From Lysobacteraceae bacterium PS02065 (GTDB taxonomy: Bacteria; Pseudomonadota; Gammaproteobacteria; Xanthomonadales; Rhodanobacteraceae), in the NCBI GenBank assembly GCA_029959555.1, contig JASCPI010000003.1, positions 62,001 to 126,000 on the forward strand: a stretch of 64,000 bases of DNA, in the 5' to 3' direction. The position numbers and the translations under genes are program-made. Positions 17,517 to 26,666 of this stretch are shown piece after piece (position 1 is the stretch's first letter; each line of letters starts with the position of its first letter). Under the pieces are notes generated by a model. The model did not search any database, had not been told where the DNA came from, and was given only the letters and a program-made list of their open reading frames with translations.

Positions 17517-19946
17517 ATGGCACGCGGACGGGGAGACGCCGTGGACCGGATGGCCAGAGGGACGGGATCGCAGGATGGCGCGCTGCGCGTCGTGCGCGTG
17601 GCCGAGCGCGCGTTCCCGCGCCGGGTGCGCGCGCTGCTCGAGGGACTGCTCGCACGAACGGCCTTCTTCGACACCGCACTGTCGCTGCTGTTCGACGAGA
17701 TCGAGCAGCACCTGTTCAAGCAGGCCGATCGCGCCCACACCAACGAACAGCAGGCCCGCATGTTCGAGTCGATCCGCGCGATCAAGCGTGGCAAGGCCGA
17801 CATCATGCCGCGCTTCCTCGTGCACCTCGAGACGCGCCTCGCGCAGCTCGACGAGATCGCCTCTCAGCGTACCCCTTCACCAGGCGCCCGTGCGTCGTCG
17901 CCGACCAAGCTCGAGCTCGTCGACTCGAGCGAGCTCGAAGTCTCGCTCGCGATGCAGGACATCGCGAGCAAGAGCGAGATCCGCCACACCCAGGCACTGC
18001 ACATGCTCGGCCACCGCCTCGGCGTGATGGCGGGCCGCCCCGCGCTCGACGCCGAGGACATGCCGCTGGCGCCGTTCGCACTCGTCGAGGCGATGCGCTA
18101 CGCGATCGAGGCGGTCGACATCGGCGTCAACGACCGCATCCTCGTGTTCCAGGCCTTCGACCGCGTCGTGATGGGCCAGGTCGGCACGTTCTACGAAGCC
18201 TGCAACCAGTACCTCGCCGACCAGCGCGTCCTCGCGAACCTGCAGCCACGCGTGCAGCGACACGTGCCCGCGAAGCCGGCCGACCCGCACGCCAAGCCCG
18301 AACCGAAGACGTCCGAGGCGACGGCGGCGGCACCCGACGACGCTGCCGCGGCGAAGGCGAAACCTGAAGCGCCCGGTGACGAGAGGAATGGCGCCCCGAG
18401 CGCAAGGCCGGAGAGCCCGCGAGACACGGCGCCGGCATCGGCGCCCACGCTTGATCCGGCGCCGTCGCCACCACCTTCCGGTACTGCGGACCTCGCCGCC
18501 CAGCGCGATGCGGTCCTCTTCTCGACCTTGCGCCAATTGCTGGCCGAACGTCGTCGCAGCCTCGGCGTGGCCCACGCCGCGCCCGCCGCGTCCTACCTGG
18601 CCACGCGCGACGACCTGCACAGCGTGCTTGACACGCTGCAGAAGCGCCCCGCCGGCTCGATCGGCGATCCGCGCGGGAAGGCACCCGGCCATCTCAAGCA
18701 CGATCTCCTCAACCAGTTGCGCGCACACAGTCCGCAAGGCCGCGCACCGGTCCTGGCCGAGGAGGATTCCGACACGATCGATCTCGTCGGCATGCTGTTC
18801 GACTACATCGCGCAGAGCCTTGGCACACAGGGTGCCGCCGCGCAGTCGCTGATGTCGCGCCTGCAGGTGCCGGTCCTGCGCACCGCGCTCGGCGACAAGA
18901 CGTTCTTCACCAACCGCGAGCATCCCGCACGCGTCCTCCTCAACAGCGTCGCCGAGGCCGGCACGCTGTGGATGGGCGACGACGACGGCGACCGTGGCTT
19001 CGCCGACAAGATGACCTCGCTCGTCGACCGCGTGACGAACGAGTTCGACGGCGACGTGTCGCTGATCGAGAACCTCGTCGGCGACCTGGGGCGACACGTC
19101 GCCCAGCTCACGCGCCGCGCCGAGATGGCCGAGCGCCGCCACATCGACGCCGCGAAGGGTCGCGAAAAGCTCGATCTCGCCCGCGAACGTGCGAACAGTG
19201 CGATCACGCGCCTGCTGTCGCGCTCCGGCAAGGTCCCGCCGATGGTGCGCGCCGTGCTCGAACAGGCGTGGACCGACGTCCTCGCGCTGACGCTGCTGCG
19301 CCAGGGCGAGGAGAGCCAGGCGTACCGGCGGCGCCTCGCCGTCGCCGACCAGTTGCTCAAGCTCGGCGAAGGCGACGCCGCGTCGCGCGTCGACGCCGCG
19401 TTGCGCGACGAGGTACGCAACGGCCTCGTGCAGGTCGGGCTGCACGCCGAGGAAGTCGACGGCGTGGTCGGCAAGCTGTTCGACACGGGCGGTGCGACCG
19501 GCGAGAAGAAGACCAGCCACACCGAACTCGCGTTCACGCTCAAGAGCAAGCCCCGCCTCGGCGTGGACGGTGCCGCGCAGGAGCACGCCGAACCCGCGGA
19601 GAAGGCCGTTGCCGCGCCGCTCACGAACGACGAGCAGCGCATGCTGCAACGCATCCGCTCGCTGCCGTTCGGGACGTGGTTCGAGTTCGTCACCAACCAG
19701 CAGGGCACGACGGTGCGCCGCAAGCTCGCCTGGTTCTCGACCGTCACCGGGCGCTGCCTGTTCGTCAACCAGCGTGGCGCGCGCGCCGAGGAGCGCTCGA
19801 TGGACCAGCTCGCACGCGATCTCGTGCGCGGCCAGGTGAAGCTCTACAACGCCGAGGGCGAGAGCATGATCGACCGTGCATGGAAGGCCATCATGGGCAC
19901 GCTGCAGCAGTTCGCCGGGCATCCCGGCAACGCGATGCCGGCATGA
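17517..19946 (+). CDS. DUF1631 family protein
   Basis: An 809-residue cytoplasmic protein of the DUF1631 family, sometimes mislabelled thymidine phosphorylase in Lysobacterales. The N-terminal part (about 30-240) is helical, with FFDTALSLLFDEIEQHLFKQAD. A proline/alanine-rich linker spans roughly 240-330. A second helical block contains DLVGMLFDYIAQ and DRGFADKMTSLVDRVTNEFDGD. The C terminus (about 705-770) is predicted beta-rich: LPFGTWFEFVTNQQGTTVRRKLAWFS, then GRCLFVNQRG. That last part looks PilZ-like (inference). It is followed by a true PilZ gene 10 bp downstream, which suggests a link to c-di-GMP signalling. Function is unknown. Confidence 0.85.
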   Translation: MARGRGDAVDRMARGTGSQDGALRVVRVAERAFPRRVRALLEGLLARTAFFDTALSLLFDEIEQHLFKQADRAHTNEQQARMFESIRAIKRGKADIMPRFLVHLETRLAQLDEIASQRTPSPGARASSPTKLELVDSSELEVSLAMQDIASKSEIRHTQALHMLGHRLGVMAGRPALDAEDMPLAPFALVEAMRYAIEAVDIGVNDRILVFQAFDRVVMGQVGTFYEACNQYLADQRVLANLQPRVQRHVPAKPADPHAKPEPKTSEATAAAPDDAAAAKAKPEAPGDERNGAPSARPESPRDTAPASAPTLDPAPSPPPSGTADLAAQRDAVLFSTLRQLLAERRRSLGVAHAAPAASYLATRDDLHSVLDTLQKRPAGSIGDPRGKAPGHLKHDLLNQLRAHSPQGRAPVLAEEDSDTIDLVGMLFDYIAQSLGTQGAAAQSLMSRLQVPVLRTALGDKTFFTNREHPARVLLNSVAEAGTLWMGDDDGDRGFADKMTSLVDRVTNEFDGDVSLIENLVGDLGRHVAQLTRRAEMAERRHIDAAKGREKLDLARERANSAITRLLSRSGKVPPMVRAVLEQAWTDVLALTLLRQGEESQAYRRRLAVADQLLKLGEGDAASRVDAALRDEVRNGLVQVGLHAEEVDGVVGKLFDTGGATGEKKTSHTELAFTLKSKPRLGVDGAAQEHAEPAEKAVAAPLTNDEQRMLQRIRSLPFGTWFEFVTNQQGTTVRRKLAWFSTVTGRCLFVNQRGARAEERSMDQLARDLVRGQVKLYNAEGESMIDRAWKAIMGTLQQFAGHPGNAMPA

Positions 19947-19956
19947 GGCCCGCGCG

Positions 19957-20295
19957 ATGAACGAACACCGCCGCTCGCCGCGCAAGACCGCCTACGTGAC
20001 GATACCCGTCACCAATGCGATGACCGAGGAACCGTTCGGCCGCATCGGCAACCTGTCGGCCGACGGCATGCTGCTCGTGTGCAACCGCGCCGTCATGGAC
20101 AACGCGCTGTTCCAGCTCACGTTCGAGCTCACCGACGCCGACGGCCGGCCGCACGCCCTCGAGGTCGGCGTGCACGAACAGTGGAGCGAACCCGCGAACG
20201 TGCCGGGCCAGTACTGGATAGGCTTCCAGTTCATCGACATCGCGCCACGCGACCGCATGGTGGTCGAGTCCTGGCTCGGCGATCTCGCCGACTGA
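19957..20295 (+). CDS. PilZ domain protein
   Basis: A 112-residue single-domain protein. It begins MNEHRRSPRKTAYVTIPV, where RRSPR resembles the RxxxR c-di-GMP-binding motif. GRIGNLSADGMLLVC corresponds to the second motif ([D/N]xSxxG), here N-L-S-A-D-G. Both motifs are present, so c-di-GMP binding is likely. The start at 19957 places the arginine motif near the N terminus as usual; the frame is open upstream inside the DUF1631 gene. It follows DUF1631 by 10 bp and converges on the TetR gene 16 bp away. Confidence 0.88.
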   Translation: MNEHRRSPRKTAYVTIPVTNAMTEEPFGRIGNLSADGMLLVCNRAVMDNALFQLTFELTDADGRPHALEVGVHEQWSEPANVPGQYWIGFQFIDIAPRDRMVVESWLGDLAD

Positions 20296-20311
20296 CCGCC
20301 TCGACGCGGCC

Positions 20312-20956
20312 TCAGGCGCGCGTCGCGTAGGCCCGCAGGAACATCTCCACCGTGGCGCCGAGATGCGCTTCGATCTCGGCTTCGCCGAATGGCCCGCCGC
20401 AGCAACCGCACAGAAGGCGGGCGTGCAGCTCGCCCTTGAGCAGGCAGAAGAACTGCGACGAGGCCCGCTCGACGTCCGGGATCTCGAGATGCCCGGCCGC
20501 GATCTCGCGACGCAGCAGGTCGCCGAAGACACGCTGGACGACCTGCGGACCCGCCTCCCAGAACACCTGCGCGAGCTTCTGCGAGCTGCCGGTACCCGCC
20601 GTCAGCAGGCGGTGCAGCGCGATCGACTCCTCACTGACGATGAGCCCGAAGAACGCGCGCGCGATGACATGCAACTGGTTGCGCAGCGAGCCTTCGACAG
20701 GCACGTCGAACAACTCCGGCGGCAACTGCTCGACACATTTGATGCGCACGGCCTCGGCGAACAGCGTCTCCTTGTCCTTGAAGTGGCTGTACACGGTGAG
20801 CTTGGACACACCCGCCGACGCCGCGATGGCGTCCATGCTGGTGCCTTCGAAGCCGTGCTCGGGAAACAGCCGCTTGGCGGCCTCGAGGATGGCGGCGCGT
20901 TTCTCGAGGTCCTTGGGACGACCCGGGCCGGACGATCTGGCGATGGCTGCGTTCAT
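20312..20956 (-). CDS. TetR family transcriptional regulator of the adjacent RND system
   Basis: A 214-residue regulator. The N-terminal HTH (about residues 20-65) shows KRAAILEAAKRLFPEHGFEGTSMDAIAASAGVSKLTVYSHFKDKETLF, split here into recognisable blocks: AAKRLFPEHGFEGTS, then AGVSKLTVYSHF. The C-terminal ligand domain resembles TetR_C AefR-like proteins (FGLIVSEESIALHRLL). It is divergent from the RND adaptor gene with an 81-bp gap, the usual arrangement for a local repressor. Effector unknown. No clear ribosome site precedes its ATG. Confidence 0.9.
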   Translation of the reverse strand: MNAAIARSSGPGRPKDLEKRAAILEAAKRLFPEHGFEGTSMDAIAASAGVSKLTVYSHFKDKETLFAEAVRIKCVEQLPPELFDVPVEGSLRNQLHVIARAFFGLIVSEESIALHRLLTAGTGSSQKLAQVFWEAGPQVVQRVFGDLLRREIAAGHLEIPDVERASSQFFCLLKGELHARLLCGCCGGPFGEAEIEAHLGATVEMFLRAYATRA

Positions 20957-21037
20957 CTAAAAAAAATACTGGACTGACGGGTTCTGTTTAATTACTATAC
21001 CACGCAGTTCATCATCTGTCGTCAGGGATTTCGAACG
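20957..21037. promoter_or_regulatory. Divergent TetR / RND control region
   Basis: This 81-bp AT-rich gap stands out in GC-rich surroundings. On the plus strand CTGACG (20974-20979) and TATACC (20996-21001) have 16-nt spacing and form a plausible promoter for the adaptor gene. CTGACG and an inverted CGTCAG at 21020-21025 flank the candidate -10. A run of eight A residues lies next to the TetR start. The TetR protein probably binds here, but no clean palindrome defines the operator. Confidence 0.45.
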
Positions 21038-22135
21038 ATGCATGCCTCGACGGTCGTCACGCGCGCGCTGGCCGCCCTGCTGGCCGTCGCCTGCCATGCT
21101 TGCAGCTCGCATGCGGAACCCCCTCCGCCGCCTCGCGTGGCGCGGGCAGCCCAGCCGCAACCGGCCGACGCACAGATCGTAGCAATCTATCCCGGCGAAG
21201 TACGCGCCCGCCACGAAAGCGGGCTCGGTTTCCGGGTCGCCGGCAAGCTGCGCACGCGCCATGCCGATGTCGGCTCGCGCGTCGCCAAGGGCGACCTGCT
21301 CGCCGAACTCGACCCGCGCGACCTCGAGCTCGGCCGTGCCAGCGCCGCTGCCGGACATGCGTCCGCGCTGGCCGCGCTCAAGCTCGCCGAATCCGAGCAC
21401 GAGCGGTTCGCGGCACTGCACGAGAAGCGTTTCGTGAGCCAGCTCGAGCTCGACGCCAAGGCCAACGCGCTGGCCGCGGCGCAGGCCCGCGCGACCGAAG
21501 CGCGAGCCGCGTTCGACGTCGCACGCAATCAGGCCGGCTACGCGGAACTGCGCGCCGATGCCGACGGTGTCATCACCGCGGTCGGCGCCGAACCCGGCCA
21601 GGTGGTCGCGGCCGGTCACGTGGTCGTCCAACTCGCCCACGACGGGGCCAACGAGGTCGAGATCAGCGTTCCCGAACAGCAGGTCTCGCGCTATGCGCCG
21701 GGCCAGGACGCGACGGTCGACCTGTGGGCCGATCGTGGCGAGCCGCGCCGCGGCCGCGTGCGCGAAGTCGCGCCCGGCGCGGATGCGACGACCCGCACGT
21801 ATCGCGTGCGCGTCGCCCTCCAAGGCGATGCCGCACCGCCACGGCTGGGCCAGACTGCACGCGTGCACTTCGGCGGCGACGCCAAGGCCGACCAGTGGCT
21901 CGTGCCGCTGAGCGCGCTGCACGAGCGCGAGGGCAAGCCGGCCTTGTGGCGCATCGACGCGAAGACGCACCAGGTCGGCCTCGTGCCGGTCACGGTCGCG
22001 AGCTACGGGGAGCACGGCGCGATCGTCGCCGGCGTCACCTCCGACGCGTGGATCGTCACCGCCGGCGTGCACCGCCTGCGCGACGGCGAGGTCGTGCGGC
22101 CGGTCGATGCGCGCAATCGTCCCGTGATGTTCTGA
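21038..22135 (+). CDS. RND efflux periplasmic adaptor (membrane fusion) lipoprotein
   Basis: A 365-residue membrane-fusion protein. The N-terminal signal ends in a cysteine-bearing stretch (LLAVACHAC) that could be a lipobox, followed by a proline-rich linker. GLGFRVAGKLRTRHADVGSRVAKGDLLAELD is the first lipoyl half, seen as VGSRVAKGDLLAELDPRD. An alpha-helical hairpin spans about 100-165, and ADGVITAVGAEPGQVVAAG is the second lipoyl half. Beta-barrel and membrane-proximal domains follow. It links an inner-membrane RND pump to an outer-membrane channel. Cargo is not predictable. Confidence 0.92.
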   Translation: MHASTVVTRALAALLAVACHACSSHAEPPPPPRVARAAQPQPADAQIVAIYPGEVRARHESGLGFRVAGKLRTRHADVGSRVAKGDLLAELDPRDLELGRASAAAGHASALAALKLAESEHERFAALHEKRFVSQLELDAKANALAAAQARATEARAAFDVARNQAGYAELRADADGVITAVGAEPGQVVAAGHVVVQLAHDGANEVEISVPEQQVSRYAPGQDATVDLWADRGEPRRGRVREVAPGADATTRTYRVRVALQGDAAPPRLGQTARVHFGGDAKADQWLVPLSALHEREGKPALWRIDAKTHQVGLVPVTVASYGEHGAIVAGVTSDAWIVTAGVHRLRDGEVVRPVDARNRPVMF

Positions 22136-22150
22136 ATCCCGAGGTCAAAC

Positions 22151-22211
22151 CCTCCCCGCTGCGTCGCCGCAACGCCCTCCCCCAGGCGGCGGCACGGCGG
22201 GGAGGCCTTTT
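22151..22211 (+). terminator. Strong hairpin with T-tract between adaptor and pump genes
   Basis: CCTCCCCGCTGCGTCGCCG at 22151-22169 pairs with the complement ending GGGGAGG at 22205 (16 of 19 positions matching), followed by CCTTTT. It has the form of an intrinsic terminator but lies between two genes that should be co-transcribed, so partial termination (attenuation) is possible. Confidence 0.5.
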
Positions 22212-22232
22212 CCCACGAGCCGGTCGCGACGC

Positions 22233-25200
22233 ATGTCCGCCTTCAACCTCTCCGCCTGGGCCCTGCGCAACAAGGCGCTCGTGCTCTACGTGATCGTGCT
22301 GCTCGGCGCGATCGGCGCGTGGTCGTACCGCGGGCTCGGCCAGGCCGAGGATCCTCCGTTCACGTTCAAGATCATGGTCGTGCAGACGCTGTGGCCCGGC
22401 GCGACCGCGACCGAGGTCGCCGACAAGATCAACGAGGCGATCGAGAAGAAGCTGCAGGAACTTCCCGAGCTCGACTACCTGCGCAGCTACGCGCGCCCGG
22501 GCGAATCGCAGGTCTTCTTCATCGTGCGCGACTCGATCCCGTCCTCGCGCGTGCCCGAGGTCTGGTACCAGGTGCGCAAGAAGATCGGCGACATGCGCCA
22601 CCAGCTGCCGGCCGACATCCGCGGCCCGTTCTTCAACGACGAGTTCGGCGACACCTACGGCAACATCTACGCACTCGGCGGTGAAGGCTTCGACGACGAG
22701 GCCTTGCGCGAGTACGCCGAGCGCGTGCGCCTGGAGCTGCTGCGCGTGCCGAACGTCGCGCGCATCGAACTCGTCGGGCGGCAGGATCCCAAGGTCTACG
22801 TCGAGGTCTCCAACGCCAAGCTGGCGATGCTCGGCGTCACGTTCGCCGAGGTGCAGCGCACGCTCGAGGCACAGAACGCGGTGATCCCGGCCGGCAGCTT
22901 CGAGACCGCGACCGACCGCATCCACGTGCGCACGAGCGGTGCACTCGATTCGGTCGAGGCGATCCGCGAGCTCGCGATCCGCGGCTCGAACGGCCGCACG
23001 TTCCGGCTCGGCGACATCGCCACGGTCGAGCGCGGCTACGTCGACCCGCCGCAGCCGCGCATGCGCTTCATGGGTGGCGATGTCATCGGCATCGCGGTGT
23101 CGATGCGCAGCGGCGGCGACATCATCGCGCTCGGCCACGATCTCGAGGCCGCGACCGCGCGCATCGGCGCCTCGCTGCCGGTCGGCCTCGAGCTGCACAA
23201 GGTCTCCGACCAGCCCGCCGCGGTGCAGCGCTCGGTGCGCGAGTTCGTGCAGGTGCTCGCCGAAGCGGTCGCGATCGTGCTGCTCGTGAGCTTCTTCTCG
23301 CTCGGCCTGCGCAGCGGCATCGTCGTGGCGATCACGATCCCGCTCGTGCTCGCGATGACGTTCGCGTCGATGCACTACTTCGGCATCGGCCTGCACAAGA
23401 TCTCGCTCGGCGCGCTCGTGCTCGCGCTGGGCCTGCTCGTCGACGACGCGATCATCGCGGTCGAGATGATGGCCATCAAGATGGAACAGGGCATGGACCG
23501 CGCCGGCGCGGCCGCGTTCGCCTACACCTCCACGGCGTTCCCGATGCTGACCGGCACGCTGGTCACGGCAGCCGGCTTCCTGCCGATCGCGACCGCGAAA
23601 TCGGGCACCGGCGAGTACACGCGGGCGATCTTCGAGGTCGTCACGATCGCGCTGCTGCTTTCGTGGATCGCCGCGGTCGTGTTCGTGCCCTACCTGGGCC
23701 ATCGCCTGCTGCCCGACCCGCACGCCGCACGCGAACCCGCTCCCGGATCGTTCGCCGCACGCTTCGCGGGCCTGCGTGCGCGCCTGCCGGGATGGCTCGG
23801 CGGCGGTGCCGCCCATGCGACGCATGCCGCCGATCCCTACGCGACACCGTTCTACCGCCGATTCGGCGACCTGGTGGGCTGGTGCGTGGACCACCGCCGC
23901 ACCGTCATCGCGGCCACGATCGTGCTGTTCGGTCTCTCGGTGTACGGATTCCGCTTCGTGCAGCAGCAGTTCTTCCCCGACTCGACACGCCCCGAGCTGC
24001 TCGTCGACCTCAAGCTCGCCGAGGGCGCCTCGCTCGACGCGACCGCCGAACAGGTCCGCAAGCTCGAAGCCTGGCTGGCCGAGCGCGGGGAGCTCGAGAA
24101 CTACGTCAGCTACGTCGGCTCGGGTTCGCCACGCTTCTACCTGCCGCTGGACCAGCAACTGCCGCAGGCGAGCTTCGCCGAGTTCGTGCTGCTCACGCAC
24201 AGCCTGCCCGAGCGCGAGAAACTGCGCAGCGACCTGCTCGCATTGTTCGAGAACGACTTCCCCGAGCTGCGCGCGCGCGTCGTGCGCCTCGAGAACGGCC
24301 CGCCGGTCGGCTATCCGGTGCAGTTCCGCGTGTCGGGCGAGGACCTCGCCACGGTCCGCACGCTGGCACGACGTGTCGCCGACGTCGTGCGTGGCAACGT
24401 GCACGCACGCAACGTCAACCTCGACTGGGAAGAGCCGAGCAAGACCGTTCGCCTCGTCGTCGACCAGGAGCGCGCACGTGCACTCGGCGTCACCTCGCAG
24501 GATCTTTCCGGCTTCATGCAGAGCTCGCTGACCGGCGTGCCGATCACGACGTACCGCGAGCGCGACCAGCTCATCGGCGTCGTCCTGCGCGGCACCGCCG
24601 AGGAGCGCGCGCGCCTGAGCCTGCTGCCGAACCTGTCGGTGCCGACCGCCTCGGGCCGCAGCGTGCCGCTCGCCCACATCGCGACGCTCGAGTACGGCTT
24701 CGAGGAAGGCATCATCTGGCGCCGCAACCGCCTGCCGACCGTGACCGTGCGTGCCGACACCGACGGCACCATGCAGCCGGCCACGGTCACCGCGCAGATC
24801 CTGCCCGCGCTCGACGCGATCCGTGCGGATCTTCCTTCCGGCTACCTGCTGCAGGTCGGCGGCGCGGTCGAGGAATCGGCCAAGGGGCAGGGCTCCGTCA
24901 ACGCCGGCATCCCGCTGTTCCTCGTCGTCGTGCTGAGCGTGCTCATGCTGCAGCTGCGCAGCTTCCAGCGCGTCATGCTCGTGGTGCTCACGGCGCCGCT
25001 CGGCATCATCGGCGTGGTCCTTTTCCTGCTCGTGTTCCGGGTGCCGTTCGGCTTCGTCGCGATGCTCGGCACGATCGCGATGTTCGGCATGATCATGCGC
25101 AATTCGGTGATCCTCGTGGACCAGGTGGACCACGACATCGCCGCAGGCGTGGCGCCTTACGACGCGGTGGTCGGCGCCACGGTGCGCCGATTCCGCCCGA

Positions 25201-25409
25201 TCGTGCTGACCGCGCTCGCCGCCGTGCTGGCGATGATCCCGCTGTCGCGCAGCGCCTTCTTCGGGCCGATGGCCGTCGCGATCATGGGCGGATTGACCGT
25301 CGCGACCGTATTGACCTTGCTGTTCCTGCCCGCACTTTACGCGGCGTGGTTCAAGGTGCGGCGGGGTGAAGACCGCAAGACCGGGTTGGCCCGGCCCTTG
25401 CTCACGTGA
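22233..25409 (+). CDS. RND efflux pump, inner-membrane permease
   Basis: A 1058-residue RND transporter with the usual two-repeat layout: a first transmembrane helix (ALVLYVIVLLGAIGAWSY), a large periplasmic loop, six helices, then the repeat. The proton-relay aspartates of helix 4 are present in GLLVDDAIIAVEMM. FGMIMRNSVILVDQVD is the matching helix in the second half. The opening QAEDPPFTFKIMVVQTLWPGA is common in AcrB-like pumps of environmental proteobacteria. Substrates unknown. It lies downstream of its adaptor, separated by 97 bp containing a hairpin; no dedicated outer-membrane factor follows directly, but tolC lies about 1.3 kb downstream. Confidence 0.94.
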   Translation: MSAFNLSAWALRNKALVLYVIVLLGAIGAWSYRGLGQAEDPPFTFKIMVVQTLWPGATATEVADKINEAIEKKLQELPELDYLRSYARPGESQVFFIVRDSIPSSRVPEVWYQVRKKIGDMRHQLPADIRGPFFNDEFGDTYGNIYALGGEGFDDEALREYAERVRLELLRVPNVARIELVGRQDPKVYVEVSNAKLAMLGVTFAEVQRTLEAQNAVIPAGSFETATDRIHVRTSGALDSVEAIRELAIRGSNGRTFRLGDIATVERGYVDPPQPRMRFMGGDVIGIAVSMRSGGDIIALGHDLEAATARIGASLPVGLELHKVSDQPAAVQRSVREFVQVLAEAVAIVLLVSFFSLGLRSGIVVAITIPLVLAMTFASMHYFGIGLHKISLGALVLALGLLVDDAIIAVEMMAIKMEQGMDRAGAAAFAYTSTAFPMLTGTLVTAAGFLPIATAKSGTGEYTRAIFEVVTIALLLSWIAAVVFVPYLGHRLLPDPHAAREPAPGSFAARFAGLRARLPGWLGGGAAHATHAADPYATPFYRRFGDLVGWCVDHRRTVIAATIVLFGLSVYGFRFVQQQFFPDSTRPELLVDLKLAEGASLDATAEQVRKLEAWLAERGELENYVSYVGSGSPRFYLPLDQQLPQASFAEFVLLTHSLPEREKLRSDLLALFENDFPELRARVVRLENGPPVGYPVQFRVSGEDLATVRTLARRVADVVRGNVHARNVNLDWEEPSKTVRLVVDQERARALGVTSQDLSGFMQSSLTGVPITTYRERDQLIGVVLRGTAEERARLSLLPNLSVPTASGRSVPLAHIATLEYGFEEGIIWRRNRLPTVTVRADTDGTMQPATVTAQILPALDAIRADLPSGYLLQVGGAVEESAKGQGSVNAGIPLFLVVVLSVLMLQLRSFQRVMLVVLTAPLGIIGVVLFLLVFRVPFGFVAMLGTIAMFGMIMRNSVILVDQVDHDIAAGVAPYDAVVGATVRRFRPIVLTALAAVLAMIPLSRSAFFGPMAVAIMGGLTVATVLTLLFLPALYAAWFKVRRGEDRKTGLARPLLT

Positions 25410-25475
25410 TTCTGAGGCAACCCCGCGCGCCCTTCCGGCATCTCCGGAGGGTCGGCGGAAACGACGAGGTGGATG

Positions 25476-25841
25476 ATGGGTGATGCAGCGTTGAATCTGG
25501 CCGTACCGGCCCCACACACCGCGACGGACTGGCCGTTGCGTCTGGCCCAGCAGGCGTTCGCCCAGGTCATCGAGGCACCGGCCGCGCTGGACCGCTTCGC
25601 GGCGTCCGGGCGTCGCCAGGCGGCACGGCAGGCACTGTCCGCGCTGTCCGTGGACGACCGCGGACCGCTCGAGCGCTGGCTCGCGCTGCAGCTCGTCACC
25701 GCGGCTGCGGAACGTGCGCGCGACGCGCTCGCCTCGCTCGCCGGTGTAGACGCACTGCTGACCGCGGCGGTACGCGCACAGCTCGCGCGCACCGCGGCCG
25801 CGTTCTCGCGTGCCGGTGGACGCCTGCAGCCCGTGGCGTGA
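25476..25841 (+). CDS. Small hypothetical protein
   Basis: A 121-residue alanine- and arginine-rich, helical protein with no signal peptide or membrane segment and no family I recognise. The ATG at 25476 is preferred to the one at 25473 because GAGG lies 6 nt upstream. Codon use resembles that of neighbouring genes. It sits between the RND pump and the PCM-family gene, on the same strand. Confidence 0.55.
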   Translation: MGDAALNLAVPAPHTATDWPLRLAQQAFAQVIEAPAALDRFAASGRRQAARQALSALSVDDRGPLERWLALQLVTAAAERARDALASLAGVDALLTAAVRAQLARTAAAFSRAGGRLQPVA

Positions 25842-25961
25842 GCGCGCGGCGGTGACTTCCGGCACTTCGATGCGCGACGTGCCGACGACGAAGGTTGATG
25901 TGCCGGCACACGTTCCAGCGCTATGCTTTCGCCCCTTTTGCCCGATGATCCTGGAACCGTG

Positions 25962-26621
25962 ATGTCGATGAATCCCGAACTGGCCCGCAACAACATGGTC
26001 GAGAACCAGGTACGTACCTGGGAAGTGCTCGACGCGCGCGTGCTCGAGACCCTCGGCACGGTGCGGCGCGAGGATTTCGTGCCGGAGCGCTACCGCGCCA
26101 CCGCTTTCGCCGACATCGAACTGCCGATCGGCCACGGCGAATACATGATGAAGCCCGTCATCGAAGGCCGCGTCCTGCAGGCTCTGGCGCTCGAATCCGG
26201 ACAGTCGGTGCTCGAAATCGGCACCGGATCCGGATTCCTGACCGCCTGCCTCGCGCACCTCGGCGGCCAGGTGACGAGCGTCGAACAGCATGCGGACCTC
26301 GCCGACGCCGCGCGCGCAAGGCTCGCGCAGGCCGGCGTCGCGAACGCGCGCGTCGACACCGCGGAAGCACTGCTCGCCTATGAACCCCGCGAGCGTTTCG
26401 ATGTCGTCGTATTGACTGGCGCGGTGTATGCATTGCCCGACCGCGTGCGTGCCTGGGTCAAGCCCGGCGGCCGCCTCTTCGCGATCAGCGGGGAGTCGCC
26501 GGCGATGCAGGCGATGCTCCACACGCGCCTCGACGACACGCGCTGGCAGTCCGAGAGCCTGTTCGAGACCGATATTCCCTACCTGGGCAACGCGACGCCG
26601 CCACGACGCTTCTCGCTCTGA
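25962..26621 (+). CDS. Protein-L-isoaspartate O-methyltransferase family protein
   Basis: A 219-residue SAM-dependent methyltransferase. NMVENQVRTWEVLD at the N terminus is typical of the PCM-like protein found upstream of tolC in many gammaproteobacteria. VLEIGTGSGFLTACLAHL is the SAM-binding motif I, with the acidic residue following in TSVEQHADLA. FDVVVLTGAVYALP occupies the position of a later motif. Whether it repairs isoaspartyl residues or has another substrate is unknown. ATG 25962 has GGA 6 nt upstream; another ATG 6 bp later is possible. It is followed 45 bp later by tolC. Confidence 0.88.
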   Translation: MSMNPELARNNMVENQVRTWEVLDARVLETLGTVRREDFVPERYRATAFADIELPIGHGEYMMKPVIEGRVLQALALESGQSVLEIGTGSGFLTACLAHLGGQVTSVEQHADLADAARARLAQAGVANARVDTAEALLAYEPRERFDVVVLTGAVYALPDRVRAWVKPGGRLFAISGESPAMQAMLHTRLDDTRWQSESLFETDIPYLGNATPPRRFSL

Positions 26622-26666
26622 CGCGACGCTGCCCCGGAACCCGCTTCTTCTCCGAGGATGACCCCG

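Noticed and set aside
17877..19985. A 702-codon minus-strand frame opposite the DUF1631 gene
   Set aside because: DUF1631 reads as a real family member and continues into the PilZ gene; the opposite frame has no motifs.
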